Source: RGIG1828 sp045541875
GTDB taxonomy: Bacteria > Bacillota > Clostridia > UMGS1810
Assembly: GCA_045541875.1 (NCBI GenBank)
Contig: JAZQJX010000096.1
Span: 80,502 to 144,501, forward strand
DNA length: 64,000 nt
Direction: 5' to 3'
Positions 9,601 to 15,904 of the stretch are shown piece by piece. Numbering within the stretch: position 1 is the stretch's first letter; every line of letters starts with the position of its first letter. A program made the translations under genes and the position numbers. The notes beneath the pieces were generated by a model. It did not search any database. It was not told the DNA's origin and saw only the letters and a list, made by a program, of their open reading frames with translations.

Positions 9601-11768
9601 TGGAATATATCCCCATAAGTGAGTGGACAGTTCCCGATGGCGAGGTTGAAAGTGAACCGATGTTCAAAGGAATCTATGCAGACGGAAAACTCATTTCCGG
9701 ATTTTCATCAAAAAAAGATTCATACAGAATCATACTTCCGTACGGAACAACGAAAATACCTGTGATAAGTGCAGACAGCAACAAAGGAAATATAAATATA
9801 ACACAGGCAGATTCATTATCAGGCAAGGCAAAATTGACAATAAAATGTGACGGATATGATGATGTTAACTGCACCATAGAATTTATTGTATCAAACGACA
9901 GACCAATCAATGTTAAATCAAAGGAATCAGATACTTCTCCTTTGGGCGGAGTAATTAAAGATATCGTTCCTGCAACCGATGTGAGTGTGTTGAATGTATC
10001 ATCTTCTGACCCCGATATTTCAAACATTACCGACAACAACACCGATACATATTACACTCTGAACGAATCAAATGCCTGGATTGAACTTGATTTTGGAAAA
10101 GTGATGGAAATTGAGGGTGTTGCAATTTCTCTTAAATCGGGAAGTGGTTATAAGATTTTGTATTCCGAAGACGGAACAAACTACGAGCAGATATATGCCG
10201 GTTCTTCACTCAAAACTTCCGGCTACGAAATTCTTCCCGTATGGGGAAGGGTAAGATATGTGCGGTTCGTTTCCCTTGATGAAACAGCGGATGTGGCGGA
10301 ATTTTCTGCATATTATCCTGCGGGTGGTCTCGTTTCTCAGCAATCTGGTAAAATCATAGGCAAAGGCATTCCCACGCCTGAAAACCTTACCCTTACTGAC
10401 GGTGATTACACAATATCTGTTGAACCTTCGGGATGTGGTGTTACAAGTGAAAATGGTTCCCTGAAAATTATAGATTCTTCTTCAAGACACATAATTAAAT
10501 CACAGATAAAATATAACGCAGATGTAAATTCAGCTAAACTTCGTTATGACTATAACTTATCTTTTGTGGGCTACCCATATGTTGTTACTTTGAAAGTATA
10601 TTCAAAGAATATGACTCTCTATAACACATTTGACCTCGTATACGGTGACGGTAAAAACTGGAGAGCGACAGGATATCCTGCAATCAGCAACGGTAGAAAC
10701 TTTGACATTTCGTTTACGGTTGATCTTCTTACGGGAGAGTATGTGGGAACAGTTAACGGAATTGCACTTGATAATATAAAGTCAGGAAAATTCAGTGATT
10801 TGTCAGACGGAATCGGAATGGTTGAACTTTGTGTCAACACAAGAGATGCAAATTCAGGTATGATTTTGAATGATGCTTCTTTGACAGAACTTCTAAAATA
10901 TGATTCTGTAAGCAAAAAAACAGTTTGTGACGGTATTCCGCAAACAGGTTCTCTGACCTATAAAAACGGAAAGTATACGATGAACATTAACCCATCATCC
11001 TGCAATGTCACCTATGAAAACGGAATGGTAAAGGTAATTGATTCCGGTTCAAGACATATTATCCGATCACAGATAATTCACCCCTTTGACGCCGGTTCGT
11101 CAAAGCTGAAATATGATTTCAATTTTTCTTTCGTCGGCTATCCCTACATAGCTACTTTGAATGTATATTCAAAGGATATGACACTTTACAAGTCTTTTGA
11201 CCTTGTATATGGTGACGGTAAAAACTGGAGAGCGACAGGTTATCCTGCAATTAATAATAATACAACCTTTAATCTTACATTCACAATCGACCTTCTTTCA
11301 GGAATATATTCCGGAACCGTAAACGGTAAAGTTCTCGACAGAGTAGGAAACGGAACAGGTTCGATTTCGGATTTGTCGGACGGAATAGGGATGGTTGAAC
11401 TTTGTGTGGATACAAGATCTGCAAATTCAGGAATAATTTTAAAAGGCGCATCTCTCACAGAAATTTTGAAGTACCGTGCAGATAAAATCAACATCGGAGA
11501 AGTTCTGATATCAGAAGAAGGGTTATCCGCAGAAGCAACTATTAGTGTGTTCGGAGAAGAGGAGGGAGATGAGATTCTCTTCATTCTTGCATCCTATTCT
11601 GATGGCGGAAAAGAACTTATGGTTGCAAACGAAAAGAAATATACCTTGAAACAAGGTACAAACAATCTATCGGTACATCTTGATAATCTTGATGGCGGGA
11701 ATGTTGTAAAAGCATTTTTGTGGAGCGCAGATGAATTTACACCTCTTTGTATACCTGTTAAGAGATAA
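6609..11768 (+). CDS. Giant secreted heparinase II/III-like lyase with binding and C-terminal modules
   Basis: A 1719-residue exported multi-domain lyase. Visible order: signal peptide (1-24); LamG/concanavalin-like domain (about 30-205); a copper-amine-oxidase-N-terminal-like stalk domain (about 235-345, 'VFLLTNNAVYHNGKK'); alpha-helical lyase region (about 360-720, with GGYYEGVTYADM); beta-sandwich region containing HGGYTN and HDMLDLGEF (near 768); cadherin-like segment (about 1015-1100); F5/8 type C domain (about 1115-1235); two about 190-residue modules (about 1240-1430 and 1434-1620); and a C-terminal domain ending 'VVKAFLWSADEFTPL'. The middle is a close paralogue of the 2-2314 protein. 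The end matches the 2335-3879 protein, so this gene reads as a fusion of the two. Start supported by AGAGG upstream and the signal peptide. Substrate not determinable. Confidence 0.88.
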   Translation: MRKSLISILITVSLIFGIMPKSFGADSSAVIKDYTFGGTSGNIMYGNISGEVSYISPEEGVKAVHWASSSDKSTDAIADISLPEMEEKKNYVFDMRLKINKLTGSSVIGFLDSKESDGSWTVNGFDLSSDGKLTKTGSSSATIPFGEWVRLSFIYNLSEGRIYVYVNGTQKISNWNWSTRGAKPVYWRFDIDSPQNSELDIYIDWLRIYDGSALLDDSYFEQDNTYSVMDDPKKLDNAISGKTVFLLTNNAVYHNGKKEIIQNENEKIKTVNNIWMVPENTLKKINDGKNLSYDANTSTVTLGDKKAVISPVFQDGIMYLPLTEVVEKLMSKKVIYDVRDMAIIGDSVADVREDVEMYLDKQKKFYDYDLIYRYLLFDNPTGEKIVSDLIQRYPANSHPRIYWTNDDKDYVLSKTNSDTRWRSEYNQNINVAENVLTADMSGEYNASDSEKQNAASSFQTNITSLASAYILTGNEKYAKKGIEIMKGFASWDNLDYNTSTLAIGYWSQGMGIGFDAFYNYMNSTSEGKEDIAYFKERIRELVFKQHTEAYKNGPAFGPAWITLQDNFVGCIGGGMMCLLLAVCDEDDLKEESEFLLENVLRSLYIAAEVFFPDGGYYEGVTYADMMLENFTNALDALFNCCNTDYGIGNVPGFSKAGEYFVYMNTPDGRLNFHDDGGRYYNRFVPEYMAYRYGENETGILGRISKDIAGLGSVPNYGLKGLYYYDKAITDKNITFDVSEADLDKYFDNIGTGTFRNSHTDEAPTYAGFHGGYTNISHDMLDLGEFSFISDGVVWASDLGSDSYSLPEYFQESGYKIYRKRPEGENCLVINPGVDTDSYYGQKIGAKAELAKIDINKPKGAMSVLDLTDAYERDVSKYQRGYYFGDDRRTFKIQDEVNLKGNSEVYWFMHTLAEITINSNNSATLRKDGKTLNVEVYCNQEGFELKSMSASPLPTSPSVSGQASNQGYSKLAIYHPDANGNLVISVKLSPESEYENSLLEYIPISEWTVPDGEVESEPMFKGIYADGKLISGFSSKKDSYRIILPYGTTKIPVISADSNKGNINITQADSLSGKAKLTIKCDGYDDVNCTIEFIVSNDRPINVKSKESDTSPLGGVIKDIVPATDVSVLNVSSSDPDISNITDNNTDTYYTLNESNAWIELDFGKVMEIEGVAISLKSGSGYKILYSEDGTNYEQIYAGSSLKTSGYEILPVWGRVRYVRFVSLDETADVAEFSAYYPAGGLVSQQSGKIIGKGIPTPENLTLTDGDYTISVEPSGCGVTSENGSLKIIDSSSRHIIKSQIKYNADVNSAKLRYDYNLSFVGYPYVVTLKVYSKNMTLYNTFDLVYGDGKNWRATGYPAISNGRNFDISFTVDLLTGEYVGTVNGIALDNIKSGKFSDLSDGIGMVELCVNTRDANSGMILNDASLTELLKYDSVSKKTVCDGIPQTGSLTYKNGKYTMNINPSSCNVTYENGMVKVIDSGSRHIIRSQIIHPFDAGSSKLKYDFNFSFVGYPYIATLNVYSKDMTLYKSFDLVYGDGKNWRATGYPAINNNTTFNLTFTIDLLSGIYSGTVNGKVLDRVGNGTGSISDLSDGIGMVELCVDTRSANSGIILKGASLTEILKYRADKINIGEVLISEEGLSAEATISVFGEEEGDEILFILASYSDGGKELMVANEKKYTLKQGTNNLSVHLDNLDGGNVVKAFLWSADEFTPLCIPVKR

Positions 11769-11798
11769 ATTGTACCTACCGAAAAAGAATGATTCATA

Positions 11799-11847
11799 AA
11801 AAACAGAGAATGTCTCCTGATACAATCAAAGAGACATTCTCTGTTTT
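11799..11847. terminator. Terminator after the lyase island
   Basis: The right arm GAGACATTCTCTGTTTT (11831-11847) is complementary to AAAACAGAGAATGTCTC on the left, giving a stem of about 17 base pairs with a 14-base loop. U-rich on both sides, so it can act on both strands between the lyase gene and argG. Confidence 0.85.
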
Positions 11848-11855
11848 CGTATACA

Positions 11856-11886
11856 AAAAGCGTAGCAGTCATTAAAACTGCTACGC
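11856..11886 (-). terminator. argG terminator
   Basis: GCGTAGCAGT (11860-11869) and ACTGCTACGC (11877-11886) form a perfect 10-base stem with a 7-base loop. On the minus strand the hairpin is followed directly by a run of T, downstream of the argG stop. Confidence 0.85.
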
Positions 11887-11935
11887 CGTAAAAATATGAT
11901 TTTGTAACTTGCATCAGAAAAGTTTATTGATGTTA

Positions 11936-13159
11936 TTATTTTATTTTTTCTTCTCCGTTACGTTTAAGCATCATTGCTCTTACCTTTAGTGGGAGACCAA
12001 AGAGATTGATAAATCCTGCGGAATCTTTCTGATCGTAAACTTCATCTTCAGCAAATGTTGCAATATCTTCGTCGTAGAGTGAGTAGGGTGAAGTTGTTCC
12101 TGCAGGTGTGCAGTTGCCTTTGTAAAGTTTAAGACGAACTTTACCTGTAACAGTTTCCTGTGTTGAATCAACAAAAGCGGAAAGCGCTTCACGAAGAGGT
12201 GTATACCACAGACCGTCATATACAAGTTCTGCAAATTTGTTTGCAACTTCCTGTTTATAGTGGAGAGTCTGTTTGTCAAGACAGAGGTATTCAAGTTCTT
12301 TGTGTGCTGCGTAAAGAATTGTTCCGCCCGGTGTTTCATACACACCTCTTGATTTCATACCTACAAGTCTGTTTTCAACAATATCATCAATACCAATTCC
12401 GTTTGCACCGCCGATTTCGTTGAGTTTTTTGATAAGTTCAACAGGGCCATATTCAACGCCATCAATTTTTGTGGGAATACCTTTTTCAAAATCAATTTCG
12501 ATATATGTTGGAACATCAGGAGCTTTTTCCGGAGACACGCCAAGCATAAGAATTTTGTCATAGTTGGGTTCGTTTGCAGGGTTTTCAAGATCCTGACCTT
12601 CGTGAGAAAGATGCCAGATGTTTCTGTCCATGGAGTAGTTGTTTTCTTTTGTTACCGGAACGGGAATTCCTCTTTCCATAGCATAGTCAATTTCATCTTC
12701 TCTTGATTTGATGTCCCATATTCTCCAGGGAGCAATGATTTTCATTTCAGGAGCAAGTGCCTTTATTGTAAGTTCAAAACGAACCTGGTCATTACCTTTA
12801 CCTGTGCATCCGTGACAAATTGCGGTAGCACCTTCTTTTCTTGCAATTTCAACAATTCTTTTTGCAATACAGGGACGTGCATGGGATGTTCCGAGAAGAT
12901 ATTTTCCTTCATAAACAGCCTGAGCCTTTAATGTGGGCCAGATAAAATCTGTAACATACTCTTCCTGAAGATTTTCTATATAGAGTTTGGAAGCACCGGT
13001 TTTGAGGGCTTTTTCCTCTAATCCTTCTGTTTCTTTGCCCTGACCGACATCGCCGCAAACTGCGATAACTTCATAATCATAGTTTTCCTTAAGCCAGGGG
13101 ATGATGATAGATGTATCAAGTCCGCCGGAATAAGCTAATACAACTTTTTCTTTTGACAT
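11936..13159 (-). CDS. argG: Argininosuccinate synthase
   Basis: Joins citrulline and aspartate with ATP to make argininosuccinate, the penultimate step of arginine synthesis, in the cytoplasm. The 407-residue length is normal for the family. The ATP-binding P-loop YSGGLDTS is at residues 10-17, and GHGCTGKGNDQVRFE-type substrate residues are seen (here CHGCTGKGNDQ). A GGAGGTAAAT ribosome site precedes the ATG. The gene stands alone, without argH beside it, divergent from ruvC, with its own promoter and terminator. Confidence 0.97.
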   Translation of the reverse strand: MSKEKVVLAYSGGLDTSIIIPWLKENYDYEVIAVCGDVGQGKETEGLEEKALKTGASKLYIENLQEEYVTDFIWPTLKAQAVYEGKYLLGTSHARPCIAKRIVEIARKEGATAICHGCTGKGNDQVRFELTIKALAPEMKIIAPWRIWDIKSREDEIDYAMERGIPVPVTKENNYSMDRNIWHLSHEGQDLENPANEPNYDKILMLGVSPEKAPDVPTYIEIDFEKGIPTKIDGVEYGPVELIKKLNEIGGANGIGIDDIVENRLVGMKSRGVYETPGGTILYAAHKELEYLCLDKQTLHYKQEVANKFAELVYDGLWYTPLREALSAFVDSTQETVTGKVRLKLYKGNCTPAGTTSPYSLYDEDIATFAEDEVYDQKDSAGFINLFGLPLKVRAMMLKRNGEEKIK

Positions 13160-13204
13160 ATTGATTTACCTCCAAATAAGTGTTATTATATCTGTATGAT
13201 AATT

Positions 13205-13233
13205 ATTATAAGACAAAGAAATAAAAAATGCAA
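13205..13233 (-). promoter_or_regulatory. argG promoter
   Basis: On the minus strand, TTGCAT (13228-13233) and TATAAT (13205-13210) are separated by 17 bases and lie about 45 bases upstream of argG. No obvious ARG-box palindrome was recognised. Confidence 0.7.
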
Positions 13234-13254
13234 TACTCAAAAGTGAATAAAATA

Positions 13255-13283
13255 TTGAATATTTTTCAAAAATAGTGTATAAT
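13255..13283 (+). promoter_or_regulatory. ruvC promoter
   Basis: TTGAAT (13255-13260), 17-base spacer, TATAAT (13278-13283), 25 bases upstream of the ruvC ATG. Back to back with the argG promoter. Confidence 0.75.
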
Positions 13284-13308
13284 ATGCATAAATATACAGG
13301 AGGACTCA

Positions 13309-13803
13309 ATGATAATATTAGGAATTGACCCGGGATTTGCAATTGTTGGGGTAGGCGTTATAGAATATAAAGGAAACAAATTTCGCACAATTGATTACTA
13401 TGCCATAACCACAAAAGCAGGACTTGCTCTTGAAGAAAGACTCAAAACCATATATGACGGTGTATGTGAGGTTATAGATAAGTATAAGCCTGATTATATG
13501 GCAATAGAAGAACTTTTTTTCAATAACAATGCAAAAACCGCAATTCAGGTAGGACAGGCAAGAGGTGTTATTCTTCTTGCGGCAGTAAATAAAAATGTCA
13601 AAATTTTTGAATATACTCCTCTGCAGGTAAAACAATCTGTTGTGGGATACGGAAGGGCAGACAAATGTCAGATTCAGCAAATGACAAAGGCAATTCTTTC
13701 TCTTTCGGAAATTCCAAAACCTGATGATGTGGCTGATGCTCTTGCTATTGCAATATGTCATGCCCATTCTCATCGTATGGTTAAAATGGGTGTTCATATG
13801 TAG
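13309..13803 (+). CDS. ruvC: Holliday junction resolvase RuvC
   Basis: Endonuclease that cuts Holliday junctions made during recombination, working with RuvAB. The 164-residue length is typical. Asp7 in GIDPG, the AIEE acidic pair (about 67-68) and the C-terminal DDVADALA acidic cluster are the expected metal-binding residues. AGGAGG stands eight bases before the ATG. Normally adjacent to ruvA, but here separated from ruvAB by about 6 kb of unrelated genes. Confidence 0.96.
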   Translation: MIILGIDPGFAIVGVGVIEYKGNKFRTIDYYAITTKAGLALEERLKTIYDGVCEVIDKYKPDYMAIEELFFNNNAKTAIQVGQARGVILLAAVNKNVKIFEYTPLQVKQSVVGYGRADKCQIQQMTKAILSLSEIPKPDDVADALAIAICHAHSHRMVKMGVHM

Positions 13804-13909
13804 TCGGGATATAAAATTCTTATGATAATATCTTTTTATTTGAATTTGAAAATGGATAATTTTAAATATGTTTTGGATAAGTACTATTATTTTTTTGTGG
13901 CGTGATGTC

Positions 13910-13918
13910 TGATATAAT
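13910..13918 (+). promoter_or_regulatory. Extended -10 promoter upstream of the FAD oxidoreductase
   Basis: TG-A-TATAAT (13910-13918) forms an extended -10 element with only a T-rich, poor -35. It lies about 60 bases before the ATG at 13978. The 174-base gap after ruvC holds nothing else recognisable. Confidence 0.45.
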
Positions 13919-13977
13919 ATTAAATAATCAGTCAATCAGTAAAATTATTATCAACTGAATTTATAGGAGGAATTCAT

Positions 13978-15180
13978 ATGAAATATATCAATGAACAGTT
14001 GAAAACTCTCGTAACAGATGAATATGATGTAGCAGTCTGCGGAGGGGGCTTTGCCGGGATTTCTGCAGCCCTTGCATCTGCAAGACAAGGTAAGAAAACT
14101 GTGCTTTTTGAAAAGCAATATATGCTTGGCGGACTTGGAACCGCCGGAATTGTCACGATATATCTGCCTCTTTGTGACGGAATGGGACACCAGGTTACCT
14201 ATGGAATAGCAGAAGAACTTTTCAGACTTTCGATTTTGCACGGTGCAGAGGCAAGATATCCTGAAAATTGGCTTGACAATGAAGGCACGAGGGGAAAAGA
14301 AGACAAAAGATTTGAAGTTCAGTATAATCCTCAGATTTTTGCCGTACTTGCTGAAAAACTTCTCATTGAAGCAGGCGTCAATATCATATATGGAACATAT
14401 GTTGTTGATGTAGTTATGAAAAAGGGTAAAATAACCCATGTAATAACAGAAAATAAATCGGGAAGACGTGCCTATAAAGCAATTTCTGTGGTTGATGCTA
14501 CCGGCGACTGTGATATTGCTCATTTTGCAAATGCACCCACAGAAAAATTCAAACAGGGAAATGTTCTTGCGTCCTGGTACTATTCACTCGGAGAAGAAGG
14601 ATATAACCTTAATATGCTTGGATACTGTGATATTCCCGATGAGGAAAAAAATGACGGTAACGCCCCGCCAACTCTTACAAATATTCGTTTTTCAGGTCTT
14701 GATGGGGAAGAACTGTCAAGACAGATGTGTATGTCCCATCGCAGTATGTATGCTGATTTCCTTAAAAGAAGAAAAGACTCTCCGGATCTTTTCCCTGTTA
14801 CAATGCCAACTATTCCGCAAATCAGAATGACAAGAAGAATTGCCGGAGAATATGAACTTTTATATTCCCAGGAACATACATACTTCGACGATTCAATTGG
14901 TATGATAGCAAACTGGAGAAAAAGAGGACCTGTATATGAGGTTCCGTTCAGAACCCTCTATAGTTCAAAGGTTAAAAACCTTATCTGTGCCGGCAGATGC
15001 ACAAGCGTTGAGGAAACCATGTGGGATATAATGAGAGTTATTCCTTGCTGTGCACTCACAGGTCAGGCGGCAGGTACAGCGGCTGCAATGTCAGATGATT
15101 TTTCAAAATTGGATGTCAGAAAACTTCAGGATGTTCTCAGAAAAAGCGGGGTTAAACTTCACGAGAATGAAATATTGTAA
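13978..15180 (+). CDS. FAD-dependent oxidoreductase (PF12831-like)
   Basis: A 400-residue flavoprotein. The N-terminal dinucleotide fold is clear: YDVAVCGGGFAGISAALASA (about residues 16-35, GxGxxG variant GGGFAG) followed by the acidic LFEKQ that binds ribose, then GGLGTAG. The C-terminal 'AGRCTSVEE' and 'ALTGQAAGTAAAM' are typical of the FAD_oxidored family, often associated with carbohydrate or unknown substrates. AGGAGG precedes the start. No signal peptide, so probably cytoplasmic. Its substrate cannot be read from sequence. It lies between ruvC and ruvA and is probably not related to recombination. Confidence 0.85.
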   Translation: MKYINEQLKTLVTDEYDVAVCGGGFAGISAALASARQGKKTVLFEKQYMLGGLGTAGIVTIYLPLCDGMGHQVTYGIAEELFRLSILHGAEARYPENWLDNEGTRGKEDKRFEVQYNPQIFAVLAEKLLIEAGVNIIYGTYVVDVVMKKGKITHVITENKSGRRAYKAISVVDATGDCDIAHFANAPTEKFKQGNVLASWYYSLGEEGYNLNMLGYCDIPDEEKNDGNAPPTLTNIRFSGLDGEELSRQMCMSHRSMYADFLKRRKDSPDLFPVTMPTIPQIRMTRRIAGEYELLYSQEHTYFDDSIGMIANWRKRGPVYEVPFRTLYSSKVKNLICAGRCTSVEETMWDIMRVIPCCALTGQAAGTAAAMSDDFSKLDVRKLQDVLRKSGVKLHENEIL

Positions 15181-15184
15181 ATTT

Positions 15185-15213
15185 TTTGTTTTCTGTAAAT
15201 GTTTCGGTATAAT
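15185..15213 (+). promoter_or_regulatory. Possible promoter upstream of the hairpin array
   Basis: TATAAT at 15208-15213 with a weak TTTGTT 17 bases upstream. If used, the transcript would carry the whole hairpin array as the 5' leader of the four-helix-bundle gene. Confidence 0.35.
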
Positions 15214-15241
15214 GATAAAAGGAAACAAAATATAATTCTTG

Positions 15242-15430
15242 AAAAAAGTAGAGTAATATGGTAGACTGATTTCAAGCAAAGCTTGAAATCAGCGATATAA
15301 ATTCCTGACGGAATTTGCGATATACCTTCGGTGCGATATATTACTTCGTAATGCGATATGTCCCTTCGGGACGAGAAAAGGAATTTATATCATATCGCGC
15401 GAGCGTGAGCGAGTATATCGCAAAAAAGTA
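15242..15430. repeat. Array of small hairpins with GCGATAT spacers, flanked by 9-base direct repeats
   Basis: Direct repeats AAAAAAGTA at 15242-15250 and 15422-15430 enclose five hairpins. (1) 12-base stem CTGATTTCAAGC/GCTTGAAATCAG, 15266-15292. (2) AAATTCC-TGAC-GGAATTT, 15299-15316. (3) ACC-TTC-GGT, 15324-15332. (4) ATTAC-TTC-GTAAT, 15340-15352. (5) GTCCC-TTC-GGGAC, 15360-15372. They are separated by (T)GCGATAT. GATATAAATTCC (15294-15305) recurs inverted as GGAATTTATATC (15380-15391), and TATCGC appears twice in the inverted sense at the right end. The flanking repeats look like a target-site duplication, suggesting a small non-coding insertion. They are A-rich, so chance is possible. Confidence 0.7.
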
Positions 15431-15440
15431 AGAATAAATT

Positions 15441-15800
15441 ATGAATGATAAAACAATAAAGGAATCAGCGGTAGAACTTGCTGTTGAGGTAACTGGAATA
15501 TGCGATAATATAAAAGGCAGGTCAGTCTTTGTTAACCAGTTACTGCGGTCGTGTTCTTCAATAGGTGCAAATTCACACGAGGCAAAATATGCGCAAAGCA
15601 GAGCAGATTTTATTCACAAATTAGAAATAGCATTGAAAGAATGTTATGAAACTGAATATTGGCTGGAAATACTATATAAAGTAAATGCTTTGCATGAAAA
15701 TATATACAGTGAATTGAATAATAAAAGTGGCACTTTGAGAAGAAAACTTATTGCATCAATCACAACTGCTAAGAAAAACCAAGATAATGCTGGCATCTGA
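15441..15800 (+). CDS. Four-helix-bundle protein (23S rRNA intervening-sequence protein family)
   Basis: A 119-residue all-helical protein of the TIGR02436/S23 family, the same fold as the diversity-generating retroelement accessory protein Avd. Family features seen: 'AVELAVEVTGICDNIKG', 'LLRSCSSIGANSHEA' and 'LEIALKECYETEYWLEIL'. Members were first noticed inside intervening sequences of 23S rRNA genes, but no rRNA is present here. The start lies 20 bases after the hairpin array and lacks a good ribosome site (only AGTAAG). Function unknown. Its association with the hairpin array suggests that the two form one element (inference). Confidence 0.8.
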   Translation: MNDKTIKESAVELAVEVTGICDNIKGRSVFVNQLLRSCSSIGANSHEAKYAQSRADFIHKLEIALKECYETEYWLEILYKVNALHENIYSELNNKSGTLRRKLIASITTAKKNQDNAGI

Positions 15801-15807
15801 ATTGTTC
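15791..15807 (+). repeat. Left copy of a 17-base direct repeat flanking the surface-protein gene
   Basis: TGGCATCTGAATTGTTC, covering the stop codon of the four-helix-bundle gene. It matches 19893-19909 at 16 of 17 positions. A second short shared stretch, CTGCAATTT, follows each copy (from 15851 and from 19918). Confidence 0.6.
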
Positions 15808-15904
15808 ACGAGTTTTATAGTGAGTAGAATAGCAAGATGCAGGTCGTTATCTGCAATTTTTAAAATAAATAGATTGAAATAAGGTAGCAAGGGATTGTGT
15901 GGAA

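Noticed and set aside
13822..13905. 27-codon plus-strand ORF between ruvC and the FAD gene
   Set aside because: No ribosome site and AT-rich chance composition.
13318..13935. 205-residue open frame on the minus strand over ruvC
   Set aside because: Fully antisense to a confident gene, no ribosome site and no family features; a by-product of the low-GC coding strand.
13951..14523. 190-residue minus-strand frame over the FAD oxidoreductase
   Set aside because: Antisense shadow; the plus-strand gene has a clear FAD-binding motif and ribosome site.
15242..15430. CRISPR array
   Set aside because: Units are hairpins of differing sequence and size with spacers of about seven bases; there are no unique spacers and no cas genes.
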